A stretch of DNA of 64,000 nucleotides from Leptolyngbya sp. PCC 6406 (GTDB lineage: Bacteria; Cyanobacteriota; Cyanobacteriia; Phormidesmidales; Phormidesmidaceae). How positions within the stretch are numbered: the stretch's first letter is position 1; every line of letters begins with the position of its first letter. A program made the position numbers and the translations under genes. The stretch lies in NCBI RefSeq assembly GCF_000332095.2, contig NZ_KI913949.1, positions 5,290,507-5,354,506 on the forward strand. The letters run 5' to 3'. Of the stretch, positions 1 through 7,526 are shown piece by piece. The notes under the pieces are model-generated. The model was not told the DNA's origin. It saw nothing but the letters and a program-made list of their open reading frames with translations, and did no database searches.

Positions 1-1
1 G

Positions 2-676
2 CTGGCCACCCTCAGCCCGGAAGCCTTTGTCGAGAAAATCCTGATCCATTGCCTCCAAGCCCGCCACATCAGCGTGGGAGCGGATTTTCGTTTTGGTCAC
101 CGTCGCGAGGGCACTGCGGCACGATTGAAAACTCTCGCAGCCCCCCACGGCGTCACCGTCACTGTAGTGGATTTGGCCCAGGCGGGGGGCGATCGCATTA
201 GCAGTTCCCGTATTCGCGAAGCCCTGTGGACAGGGGATTTGGCTATGGCTCGTCAACTTCTGGGGCGTCCCTATGCCATCTCGGGACGAGTGGTTCAGGG
301 GCAGCAGTTGGGTCGTCAACTGGGCTTTCCCACAGCGAACCTGCGGGTGCCGATGGAAAAATGTCTGCCTCGCACCGGAGTCTATGGGGTTCAGGTCTAT
401 GGCATACCAGGTTCCTCCCCCCAGTGTCCCCTAACGGGGGTGATGAACCTGGGAGTGCGGCCCACGGTGGCGGGCCAGACCCAGACCCTAGAGGTGCATG
501 TGTTGGATTGGGCAGGGGATTTGTATGGTCAAACTCTGACGGTGACTCTGGAGGCGTTTCTACGGCCAGAGCAACGGTTTGACTCCCTGGATCAGCTCAA
601 GGCCCAGATCCAGACGGACTGTCAGCGGGCTAGGGCGCTGTTACGGGTGGGCAATCGTCCGGAGGTCAGGGCATGA
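2..676 (+). CDS. ribF: Bifunctional riboflavin kinase/FAD synthetase, 3' part
   Basis: Converts riboflavin to FMN and FMN to FAD in the cytosol. The frame is open to the left edge, so the N-terminal part of the FAD-synthetase (nucleotidyltransferase) domain lies outside the window. Visible are the end of that domain, with GADFRFGHRREG and the ISSSRIREAL segment, then a complete riboflavin kinase domain starting at GRPYAISGRVVQGQQLGRQ with the family motif GFPTANL. The GTG at 74 is an internal codon, because homologous sequence (SPEAFVEKIL, ARHISV) continues upstream in frame. It ends 27 bases before the MoxR gene on the same strand, so the two may be cotranscribed. Confidence 0.95.
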   Translation: MATLSPEAFVEKILIHCLQARHISVGADFRFGHRREGTAARLKTLAAPHGVTVTVVDLAQAGGDRISSSRIREALWTGDLAMARQLLGRPYAISGRVVQGQQLGRQLGFPTANLRVPMEKCLPRTGVYGVQVYGIPGSSPQCPLTGVMNLGVRPTVAGQTQTLEVHVLDWAGDLYGQTLTVTLEAFLRPEQRFDSLDQLKAQIQTDCQRARALLRVGNRPEVRA

Positions 677-703
677 TAGCCCTATTGGTCATAGGGGATA
701 TTC

Positions 704-1615
704 ATGGGCGATCGCGTTGAGCAACTGGTAGCCAATCTCAGCAAAACCATCGTGGGCAAGGAGGATGCCATCCGCTTGGTCCTGGTTGCCCTCTTTTCCG
801 GGGGCCATGCGCTGCTGGAGGATGTGCCGGGGGTGGGCAAGACGTTGCTGGCCAAATCCCTGGCCCGATGTATTGATGGCACGTTTCAGCGGATTCAATG
901 CACGCCGGATTTACTCCCCAGTGACATCACCGGCACCAATATTTGGAACCCCAGTTCCGGCGAGTTTCAGTTTTTGGCAGGCCCGGTGTTTGCCCATGTC
1001 TTGCTGGCGGATGAGATCAACCGCGCCACTCCCCGCACCCAGTCGGCTCTGTTGGAGGTGATGGAGGAGCAGCAGGTAACCCTAGATGGAGTTTCCCGCC
1101 CAGTGCCGAAGCCGTTTTTTGCGATCGCAACCCAAAACCCGGTGGAGTACCAAGGCACCTTTCCCCTGCCGGAGGCCCAAATGGACCGCTTTGCCCTGTC
1201 CTTTAGCCTAGGCTATCCTGGCGAGGCAGAGGAATTGCAGATGCTGCAACGGCTCTCTTCCCAGGTTCGTCCCGAGCAGCTCCAGCCCTGCATCACCCCG
1301 GCAGAAGTGGCGGCCATCCAGCAGCAGTGTGCCCAGGTGCGGATCGATGTCTCAATTCAGCAATACCTGCTGGCGCTGGTACGGGCAACCCGCACCCACC
1401 CGGACATCACCCTGGGGGTCAGCCCCCGAGGGGCGGTGGCGTTTCACCGGGCAGTTCAGACTCTGGCCTTCCTCTGCGATCGCGACTACGTTCTCCCAGA
1501 TGATGTCAAACACCTCGCCCCCCACGTCCTCGCCCATCGCCTCATTCCCGGCAGCGGCCATCAAGCCCTAGATCTCGTGGCCACGATCCTGGAAACCGTC
1601 CCCATTCCCACTTAA
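704..1615 (+). CDS. MoxR-family AAA+ ATPase
   Basis: A 303-residue MoxR-type AAA+ ATPase. MoxR proteins act as chaperone-like ATPases in assembly or activation of protein complexes, often with a VWA-domain partner. Walker A is VPGVGKTLLA (about residues 38-47) and Walker B is LLADEINRA (about 99-107). It is followed by the family stretch RTQSALLEVMEE and by sensor motif ATQNPVEYQGTFPLPEAQ. The usual neighbour, a DUF58 or VWA protein, is not downstream here: the next DNA is a decayed HNH locus on the other strand. The partner, if any, must be elsewhere or upstream. The start is the first ATG after ribF. Family assignment is secure; the client is unknown. Confidence 0.9.
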   Translation: MGDRVEQLVANLSKTIVGKEDAIRLVLVALFSGGHALLEDVPGVGKTLLAKSLARCIDGTFQRIQCTPDLLPSDITGTNIWNPSSGEFQFLAGPVFAHVLLADEINRATPRTQSALLEVMEEQQVTLDGVSRPVPKPFFAIATQNPVEYQGTFPLPEAQMDRFALSFSLGYPGEAEELQMLQRLSSQVRPEQLQPCITPAEVAAIQQQCAQVRIDVSIQQYLLALVRATRTHPDITLGVSPRGAVAFHRAVQTLAFLCDRDYVLPDDVKHLAPHVLAHRLIPGSGHQALDLVATILETVPIPT

Positions 1616-1645
1616 GGCACCCACACCACACTCAACAAGATCCTG

Positions 1646-1798
1646 TCAAAAAGTGGGAGGATGCCAGTTTTCCGCGACCCAGATCTTTCGAGACCCAACA
1701 ACATATTCATTGTTCAGCTTAAGGGCATGAACCGTAGCTCGGGCTGTTGCAGTTAAGCCCACGATCTGGATTCCTGCATCAGCCCAGACAAAAGCATC
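1646..1798 (-). pseudogene. C-terminal remnant of an HNH endonuclease-type protein
   Basis: Minus-strand reading gives about 50 residues containing IVGLTATARATVHALKLNN and ending WVAENWHPP. I recognise this as the C-terminal tail of a common cyanobacterial HNH endonuclease family, which typically ends in a GLT..GRATV..L.LNN ... WV..GWHPP pattern. No HNH motif or zinc-knuckle cysteines are present upstream, so the catalytic part is gone. The frame merges into non-homologous sequence near 1798, where a small gene in another frame (1753-1995) overlaps it. The simplest reading is a deletion that joined the end of a companion gene to the end of the nuclease gene, out of frame. The family match is from memory of the motif. 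Confidence 0.55.
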
Positions 1799-1995
1799 AG
1801 GGCTCGAATCGGGTGACCTCGCCAGCGTAACAAGGCACAAGCATGAGCCTTCTTCAGCATCAATTGATCGGCTGCCAGCGAAAGTTCCTCTAATTCTCGC
1901 CGCTCTTCCATAGTCAGAAGGCTCTCTTGGTTGCTTTCCAAAAGAACCATATGACGTTCCTGTTGAGTAGGTGGAATCTGGCTTTGATTGCCCAC
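1753..1995 (-). CDS. Small companion-type protein, 3' end altered by deletion
   Basis: An 80-residue acidic/helical ORF. Its core (EERRELEELSLAADQLMLKK followed by AHACALLRWRGHPI) resembles the small proteins that cyanobacteria often encode just ahead of HNH nucleases or toxin-like genes. Its last 15 or so residues (LMLLSGLMQESRSWA) read out of frame through the HNH remnant on the same strand, so the natural C terminus has probably been replaced. There is an ATG start at 1995, just 6 bases from the stop of the downstream-coordinate hydrolase gene (2001). Whether it is still expressed or functional cannot be told. No function is assigned beyond the family resemblance. Confidence 0.45.
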   Translation of the reverse strand: MGNQSQIPPTQQERHMVLLESNQESLLTMEERRELEELSLAADQLMLKKAHACALLRWRGHPIRALMLLSGLMQESRSWA

Positions 1996-2000
1996 AGCCT

Positions 2001-3776
2001 CTAGCCCTGGGGCACATCGGGCACGGTATCGGGGTCGCCCAAGTTTTCCGCTCCAGGGTCGGCGGTAGGCTCCGCCTCAGGGGTGGGGCTCACCTCTCCG
2101 CCGACGGGGGCGAGGGGTTGGTTCATTTCCCGATGCACCGTCTCCGCAATGCGGCGGATCAGTTCAGCGGCGCGGCCATCGTTGTGGGGGCGCTGGATTA
2201 GGGTGGACAGGATGTAGCGTTTGCCGTTGGGGGCTTCTACCAGGGCTACATCCCCCAATAGGGTGCCAATATCCCCGGTTTTGTTGAAAACCAAGGCCCC
2301 CTCAGCAATACCAGCGGGAATCAGATCCCGACTGTAGGTACGCTGCATGATGCTGAGGAGGCGATCCCGCGATCTCGGTTGGAGTAGATCGCCCTGTTCC
2401 ACCAGAGTCAATATCCGCACCAGATCCCTGGGGCTGGTGGTGTTTGTGCCCTCCAGATCTGGCAGGGGGTTGCGAAGGACGGTGCTCCTCAGACCCCAGG
2501 ACTGAAACTGCTGGTTCAGGGCCGAGGCTCCTCCCAACAGCTCGATCATGAGCTGGGTGGCGGTGTTGTCGCTGGCGATCATCATTTCCGTCGCCACGGT
2601 GTAGGCGGTGTAACGGGTGCCTAATGCATCCGTCTGCATCTCACCAGACCCACCCACAACGGAGGATTCCTGGAGAGTCACCGCCTGATCTAGGGTGAGG
2701 CGACCCGAGTCCACAGCGGCGAGAAAGGCAACCAAAATCGGAACTTTGATGGTGCTGGCAGCGGCGATGGCAGTGCCACCGTTGATATCGGCGTAGCGGC
2801 CCGAATCTAGATCCAGCAAAAAAGTAGATTGGGTTAGGCCCGGTGCCAGCCCCTCCAACTCCAGCAGCGCATTTTCCAAATGGGTAATTTTCTCCTCCAA
2901 GGGGAGGTCTGGGGAAAGGGCGGCGCGGGGAGCATTGTCTCGTTGTTGGGCAACCGCTGGAGCGGCGGTGGGATCAGCAGAATTGGAGCTGGCAGCCCGA
3001 TTTTCAGGATTCAAAGTTGAGAGTAGGGTTCCCGCGATCGCGGCCATGCCCACCCCTAAAATCAGTAGGCGAATGCCATAGAGCACAGGTCGGGGGGCGC
3101 GTTGGGGGCGACGCCGGGGAGCGCGGCCCCGAGGGGCCGATCGAGAACCCTCACGGCGGGGCGGTCCTCCGGTATCAACCTGGGTGGGAGTGGACCAAGC
3201 GGACCGCTGACGCAGGGGGGTGACCTTACTGGGGGCCGCACCACTCCGACTCCGAGGGGGGCCAAAGGGCACGGTCTGCCCACCAGGGCTGGGATTAAGG
3301 GGCGTCGCAGCGTCACGGCGGGGGGTGTCATCGGACCGAGGGATCTGGGGTAAGGGCTGACCCGTCACCCAGGGAGAGGGTTGGGGAATAGGGGTCGGAC
3401 GGGGCGGGGCCGCACCACTACTGGGAGTGCGATATACCGGGCCGGAAGACGCAGGAGGGGGCGACGCAGGGAGCGGCGATGGCCGAGTATCGCCCGCAGG
3501 ACGCCGACCCTGGGTTCGGGGAGCGGGCTGGGGCGGCGGAGCAGTATTGCCCTGGGGAGCCTGGGGTTGAATCCACTGTCGCCAGCGGCGGCGGGCCGAA
3601 CGATGGGTCAAGGACTGGCCTCGAAGTTCAGCGGGGGTGGGGTTACCGGGAGGGCGCTGGTAGGGCATGGGCCGATCGGCCCCGCTCCCCGTCCCAGCCC
3701 CACCATTCTGAGCCGGAGGGGAATACCGACGAAAGGGGGCGTGACCATTGTTGGAGCGATCGCCATGCTCTGCCAT
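2001..3776 (-). CDS. Class A beta-lactamase-like serine hydrolase with long Pro-rich N-terminal region
   Basis: A 591-residue protein. The C-terminal half is a class A beta-lactamase/PBP-like serine hydrolase: nucleophile motif STIKVPIL (SxxK), the SDN motif in MIASDNTATQ, and the KTG motif in VFNKTGDIG. One predicted membrane segment (LLILGVGMAAIAGTL) precedes it, so the hydrolase should face the periplasm. The first 200 or so residues are very rich in Pro, Arg, Gly and Ser and look disordered. The ATG at 3776 is chosen because the longer frame to 3914 would overlap the trmJ-like coding end. The substrate is unknown: resistance to beta-lactams is possible, but many cyanobacterial members are probably peptidoglycan-related enzymes. 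It lies downstream of the trmJ-like gene on the same strand, 88 bases apart. Confidence 0.85.
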   Translation of the reverse strand: MAEHGDRSNNGHAPFRRYSPPAQNGGAGTGSGADRPMPYQRPPGNPTPAELRGQSLTHRSARRRWRQWIQPQAPQGNTAPPPQPAPRTQGRRPAGDTRPSPLPASPPPASSGPVYRTPSSGAAPPRPTPIPQPSPWVTGQPLPQIPRSDDTPRRDAATPLNPSPGGQTVPFGPPRSRSGAAPSKVTPLRQRSAWSTPTQVDTGGPPRREGSRSAPRGRAPRRRPQRAPRPVLYGIRLLILGVGMAAIAGTLLSTLNPENRAASSNSADPTAAPAVAQQRDNAPRAALSPDLPLEEKITHLENALLELEGLAPGLTQSTFLLDLDSGRYADINGGTAIAAASTIKVPILVAFLAAVDSGRLTLDQAVTLQESSVVGGSGEMQTDALGTRYTAYTVATEMMIASDNTATQLMIELLGGASALNQQFQSWGLRSTVLRNPLPDLEGTNTTSPRDLVRILTLVEQGDLLQPRSRDRLLSIMQRTYSRDLIPAGIAEGALVFNKTGDIGTLLGDVALVEAPNGKRYILSTLIQRPHNDGRAAELIRRIAETVHREMNQPLAPVGGEVSPTPEAEPTADPGAENLGDPDTVPDVPQG

Positions 3777-3864
3777 AAATTGCCTATCCCTCCAAGACGC
3801 CCATGCCGAACAATTGATAATAAAGCTGAATGTCAAAACACGCCCGAGAAAGCGGTCAAAAAAC

Positions 3865-4731
3865 CTAGGGCGACTCGTTAGAAGACGGCTGAGGGGGCTG
3901 TAAATCATTGGCACGCCCCAGTGCCCAGTCCATTTGCCGCAAAATCCCCCTCAGCATAGCTAATTCCTGTTCGGTGGGCGCAGCCCGGTTAAAAAAATGC
4001 CGGAACTTTTCCATGCGGCTCTCGCAGGTGTGGGGATATACATAGCCAATCTGCAACAGCACTGTGGCGAGCTGGTTATAAAAGCCCTCTAACTGATCCA
4101 GTGTTGCCACTGGTCCAGGGGTTAAGGGGGCAGGGAACTGCGATCGCAGTTCTGCACCGGACTGGGATTCCCTTGGGACTACCGCCCGCCCCAGCTCATA
4201 GCAGCACACCGCCACCGCCTGGGCCAGATTCAGAGAGGGATAGGCCGGATTACTAGGAATGCCCACCCAGCGCTGGGCAAAGTTCAACTCCTCATTACTG
4301 AGTCCCCGATCCTCTGGGCCAAAGATCAGGGCAGTGGAGTTCGGAGCAGCATCGAGCAGCCAAGGGAGGGCTGCCTCCGGGAGTTCCAACGAGGGGCCTT
4401 GGGCGCGATGGCGAGCCGTCGTTGCGATCGCACGACGACACCCCTCCAGCGCCTCCGGTAGAGTGGATACCACTTGGGCAGTCTCCAACAATGCCCCAGC
4501 ATGGACCGCCATTTGCCGCGCCTCATCCCCCAGGGGATCACATTGGGGGTTGACTAGCACCAGCCGCGCCAGCCCCATATTGGCCATTGCCCGTGCCACA
4601 GAGCCCACATTCAGCGGACCTGCGGGCTCCACCAGCACAATCCGGATGGCGCTGAGCCGGTGATCTACCCCTTTATTTCCCACTTCTGATTCCGTCAAGC
4701 CCCCTGACCCCAGTACGCGCCTCAGGTCCAA
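3865..4731 (-). CDS. SPOUT RNA methyltransferase, TrmJ family
   Basis: A 288-residue SpoU/TrmH-superfamily methyltransferase of the TrmJ type, expected to 2'-O-methylate a tRNA nucleotide (position 32 in bacteria) with SAM. The sequence shows the N-terminal motif IRIVLVEPAGPLNVGSVARA, knot motif 2 LIFGPEDRGLSNEE and knot motif 3 IPSNPAYPSLNLAQAVA. It has the extra C-terminal helical region typical of TrmJ (YPHTCESRMEKFRHFF). The N-terminal 25 or so residues before IRIVLVEP are atypical, so the true start may be internal. Length fits the family. The gene starts 31 bases after the RlpA-like gene ends on the same strand. Confidence 0.88.
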   Translation of the reverse strand: MDLRRVLGSGGLTESEVGNKGVDHRLSAIRIVLVEPAGPLNVGSVARAMANMGLARLVLVNPQCDPLGDEARQMAVHAGALLETAQVVSTLPEALEGCRRAIATTARHRAQGPSLELPEAALPWLLDAAPNSTALIFGPEDRGLSNEELNFAQRWVGIPSNPAYPSLNLAQAVAVCCYELGRAVVPRESQSGAELRSQFPAPLTPGPVATLDQLEGFYNQLATVLLQIGYVYPHTCESRMEKFRHFFNRAAPTEQELAMLRGILRQMDWALGRANDLQPPQPSSNESP

Positions 4732-4762
4732 TCTAACTGCACGGCCCGAGAGATTTCCGTCT

Positions 4763-6088
4763 CTATGGCTCCGATATAGCGGCAGCGGTCAACCATTCTA
4801 CGCCCTCTGGTGTGGCCGCTGGCTCCAGCACCACCGCTTCATAGGGAATTACCCCCTGGCTTTCACTGCCCAAACATTGGGCCGCCGCCTTAGATAAATC
4901 GAGGGTGCGCTGACCAATATAGGGACCGCGATCGTTGATGCGGACCACGACGGTTTTGCCATTCAAGCGATTGCGAATTTGCAACCGGGTACCAAAGGGC
5001 AGAGTTTTGTGGGCGGCGGTTAGCTCGTACTGGTTGAACCGCTCCCCGTTGGCAGTCTTACGGCCATGGAAGCCCGGACCATACCAGGAGGCGGTGCCGT
5101 AGAGGGTTTCGCCCGTGGGCTGGAGCCCCTGCATCGCCATCTGCACCTGGGCCAGGTGCAGGGGATCAGCGTCTAGGGCAATCCGTAGGTTGTTGACCCA
5201 CTGCACCGCCACCGCCGCCGCCGGCAGTTCGGGATGGCTACGCATGGTTTCGTCTACGACAAAGAGAATGTCGGTATTGACGCTGGCAGCGGCAAAGTTT
5301 TTGCCAAAGAGGGGGCGAATATCCCCTGCATTCAGTTGGCCCGACTGGATCTGCGATCGCAGCTTCCGCACAATGCGCTGGGCAGAGACCTGGCCTGTCA
5401 CTTCGCCAATATATTGGTCGTAGACCCAAATTTGCAGTCGCGACGCAGCGGTCATGGCTATGGGCTGGGCCTGATAGGGCAAATGAGGAGGAGCCTCCAG
5501 GCATAGGTTGTCACTAGCGATCCCAGCCGGAAGCTCAGTTCCGGCACCTTCCCCAGCACTGGCATCTACAATCCGCACTGCACCCACCGCATCCCACTGT
5601 TTCCAGTCCGCACCGCCTAGGGTTGCAGATTCCGGATTGGCAATGGAGGCATCCAGAGGTTCCAAGGTGGCTGGAACACCAGGAATTGCTGGGGCCTCAA
5701 CCATCGTCAGGGAAATCGCCGGATCCAGCGCCCCGAGACCAGCAGTGAGCACAGGGCTCAGGGTCTCCTGGGGGAACGTCTTATCGGGTTTCAGCGCGGG
5801 GAAGGGAACGAGCGCCCATTCAGTCTGATGAGCTACCAGGGCAACACTGTCTGGGACGAGCCAGCTTGTGGTAGAGGCGTAGCTGCTGAACTGCGCCTTA
5901 GAAGACAGCCAAGAGTTGCCCCAACCGTAAGCCTTGGCCAAGGGCATAAACCACGTGGATACCTCTGCACCCTCCTCCACCGCCCTCGATTCTGTCTGGG
6001 CTGGAGAGTCTTGCCGATCTACCCCAGGGGTAGGTGGTGTTGCTTGGTTGAGAAGCGAAGCCGCCCAAACCAGTCCCAAAAGTTCCAT
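4763..6088 (-). CDS. RlpA-like septal ring/double-psi beta-barrel lytic protein
   Basis: A 441-residue exported protein. The C terminus (about residues 330-425) is a double-psi beta-barrel RlpA domain: [33 protein letters not shown], and [19 protein letters not shown] with the conserved Asp and Arg. RlpA proteins bind or cleave peptidoglycan glycan strands lacking stem peptides. The N terminus has a short hydrophobic start ([11 protein letters not shown]) usable as a signal peptide. A long low-conservation linker follows, then a region around residues 220-310 ([20 protein letters not shown]) that recurs in cyanobacterial RlpA homologues. It heads the minus-strand run RlpA, trmJ-like, serine hydrolase, two of which are cell-envelope proteins. 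Confidence 0.87.
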   Translation of the reverse strand: MELLGLVWAASLLNQATPPTPGVDRQDSPAQTESRAVEEGAEVSTWFMPLAKAYGWGNSWLSSKAQFSSYASTTSWLVPDSVALVAHQTEWALVPFPALKPDKTFPQETLSPVLTAGLGALDPAISLTMVEAPAIPGVPATLEPLDASIANPESATLGGADWKQWDAVGAVRIVDASAGEGAGTELPAGIASDNLCLEAPPHLPYQAQPIAMTAASRLQIWVYDQYIGEVTGQVSAQRIVRKLRSQIQSGQLNAGDIRPLFGKNFAAASVNTDILFVVDETMRSHPELPAAAVAVQWVNNLRIALDADPLHLAQVQMAMQGLQPTGETLYGTASWYGPGFHGRKTANGERFNQYELTAAHKTLPFGTRLQIRNRLNGKTVVVRINDRGPYIGQRTLDLSKAAAQCLGSESQGVIPYEAVVLEPAATPEGVEWLTAAAISEP

Positions 6089-6443
6089 AGGTGCTTGTTG
6101 TTTGCTAGAGAAAATCTGCGAAGCAACAGGATTTCAAGAAAGAAAACCTTGAATCCGTAACGCCGGACACAAAGTTGAGCAGTTTTACAGTATAGAGGGT
6201 AATTCCTCAAACTGGGGATCGTCCCTGTTTCCGGTCCCCCTTCGGTACACCACCCAGGCCCCCAAAGGTCCGTGACAAAAGCGTTACAGCCCTCAGCCCC
6301 CAGATCAGCTCCTAGCTCAGTCACGGTCCCCAGCCCCCAGATCCATAGCGGTGATTGCTAGAACCTGAGGGACTAGCTTGAAAAAAACCGTAGATCGAGC
6401 TTGCTCCTCAAGGAGAGGCTGCGCCTTAGGGTGGCCATGCCGG

Positions 6444-6470
6444 AGCCTATTGCCCCTTGGGCAATAGGCT
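6444..6470. repeat. 12-bp perfect inverted repeat, 3-nt loop
   Basis: The arms AGCCTATTGCCC (6444-6455) and GGGCAATAGGCT (6459-6470) are exact reverse complements around the loop CTT. No T-run follows on either strand, so it does not look like a simple terminator. It resembles REP-like hairpins that are scattered in cyanobacterial spacers. Confidence 0.8.
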
Positions 6471-6498
6471 TTGCGTCTCCCGGAGGAAGAAAAGCGGG

Positions 6499-6526
6499 TT
6501 GATCGGTACGTTTTGATCGGTACGTT
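6499..6526. repeat. 14-bp direct tandem duplication
   Basis: TTGATCGGTACGTT occurs twice back to back (6499-6512 and 6513-6526). It lies about 130 bases upstream of yidD. It could be a paired binding site or a replication slippage product; nothing in the sequence decides between these. Confidence 0.8.
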
Positions 6527-6652
6527 ATTGGACCACTGATTCCTTACCGGCAAGATCCTCGGAAAACTGCGAACCGCAGCCCCCTGAATTAGCTTTAAGA
6601 TGAACTCACTAACACAGTTCAAGCACAGTTCAGGGCTATAAAGTTTCTATTA

Positions 6653-6955
6653 ATGGCGTTGGTGCGAGGATATCGCAGCCTGATCTCGCCCCTTCTGCCC
6701 CCCATGTGTCGATTTCAGCCCAGTTGCTCATGCTATGCCCTAATCGCTCTGGACCGCCACGGAGCTATGGGAGGCAGTTGGCTTGCCCTCCGCCGGATTG
6801 TCCGTTGCCATCCCTTCCATCCCGGTGGCTACGATCCCGTACCGGACGTGTTTCCCACCCTGGGTAAGACCAAACTGACGACGCTCATCTCTACACCAGG
6901 GGATTCCGCTACCCCTCAAACGACTGAAGTCCCTGCCTCACGTCCGCAGAAATAG
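6653..6955 (+). CDS. yidD: Membrane protein insertion efficiency factor YidD
   Basis: A 100-residue YidD family protein, thought to assist YidC-dependent insertion of inner-membrane proteins. Family hallmarks are visible: [20 protein letters not shown], the Cys pair in [15 protein letters not shown], and the end of the domain [17 protein letters not shown]. The last 30 or so residues are a non-conserved tail. ATG at 6653 gives the expected N terminus. In many bacteria yidD sits between rnpA and yidC; neither is present here. Confidence 0.93.
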   Translation: MALVRGYRSLISPLLPPMCRFQPSCSCYALIALDRHGAMGGSWLALRRIVRCHPFHPGGYDPVPDVFPTLGKTKLTTLISTPGDSATPQTTEVPASRPQK

Positions 6956-7005
6956 CCAGCCTGGGTAGATTAGGTGAATTGACCAGTGTGTACCCGCTAT
7001 GCCCC

Positions 7006-7320
7006 ATGGATGGACGAGAGTTCTATTCCAGCCTGATCAGACTGCACATCCTGCACCATGCCGTCGAGGAGCCGATTTTTGGTCTGGGGATTATTGAGGA
7101 ATTGGCGCGCCACGGCTATAAGTTGAGCGCAGGCACTCTCTATCCCATGCTCCACGATATGGAGCGCAAGGGCTATCTCTACTCTTTGGAAGAGCGAACA
7201 GGGCGACAACACCGCCGCTTTTACCGCGCCACCGATTTGGGTAAAACCACCCTCGAATCAGCCAAGGAGAAAGTACGGGAACTGTTTGGAGAACTTTTTG
7301 AGCAGGGGTCGAACCTCTGA
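7006..7320 (+). CDS. PadR-family transcriptional regulator
   Basis: A 104-residue winged-helix regulator of the PadR family. Characteristic segments: LHILHHAVEEPIFGLGIIEE, LARHGYKLSAGTLYPMLHDM (recognition helix region) and the wing GYLYSLEERTGRQHRRFYRA, followed by a short C-terminal dimerisation helix typical of the small PadR subclass. ATG at 7006 is preferred over the upstream in-frame TTG at 6979, because the domain starts within ten residues of it. It lies just upstream of the chromate transporter on the same strand. The 50-bp palindrome between them (7444-7493) is the natural candidate operator, so this protein probably represses chrA. That link is inference from position. Confidence 0.9.
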   Translation: MDGREFYSSLIRLHILHHAVEEPIFGLGIIEELARHGYKLSAGTLYPMLHDMERKGYLYSLEERTGRQHRRFYRATDLGKTTLESAKEKVRELFGELFEQGSNL

Positions 7321-7443
7321 AACCACCCTCCTCCACAACACAGAAATCGGGTAGGAATTCGCGGCAATTTGCTCTGTAGCTTAATCTCGCAGCCCTATCG
7401 CCCCAGAAGACTGCCACTGTATTGCAGAATACGCAGAATACAA

Positions 7444-7493
7444 GGAAAGCAGTATATAGGCTTTCGATATCGAAAGCCTATATACTGCTTTCC
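7444..7493. promoter_or_regulatory. Perfect 50-bp palindrome ahead of the chromate transporter gene
   Basis: The 25-base arm 7444-7468 is the exact reverse complement of 7469-7493, with no loop; the dyad centre is GAT|ATC. The symmetry stops at 7443/7494 (A opposite A). The inner part contains TATATAGG and CCTATATA, which resemble the AT-rich dyads bound by PadR-type regulators. It lies 33 bases before the chrA ATG, so it is in the promoter or leader. It could be an operator, or a long hairpin in the mRNA leader. Confidence 0.85.
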
Positions 7494-7526
7494 AGCAAGC
7501 CTCTGTATCTGGATAGGAGCTTATCT

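Larger units (their letters stand above)
6089..6652. other. Intergenic region with hairpin and tandem repeat, divergent promoters
   Basis: A 564-base gap between the divergently transcribed rlpA-like and yidD genes. I see no convincing coding frame; the small frames here share no family features. It contains a 12-bp perfect inverted repeat (6444-6470) and a 14-bp tandem duplication (6499-6526). Promoters for both flanking genes must lie here, but I could not fix -35/-10 boxes with confidence. Confidence 0.6.

Noticed and set aside
3777..3914. Upstream extension of the beta-lactamase-like gene to ATG 3914
   Set aside because: It would overlap the 3' end of the trmJ-like gene and add residues with no family resemblance; ATG 3776 gives a clean start.
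7422..7526. 35-codon N-terminal extension of chrA
   Set aside because: It would translate through the 50-bp palindrome and lacks homology; ATG 7527 has a good RBS.
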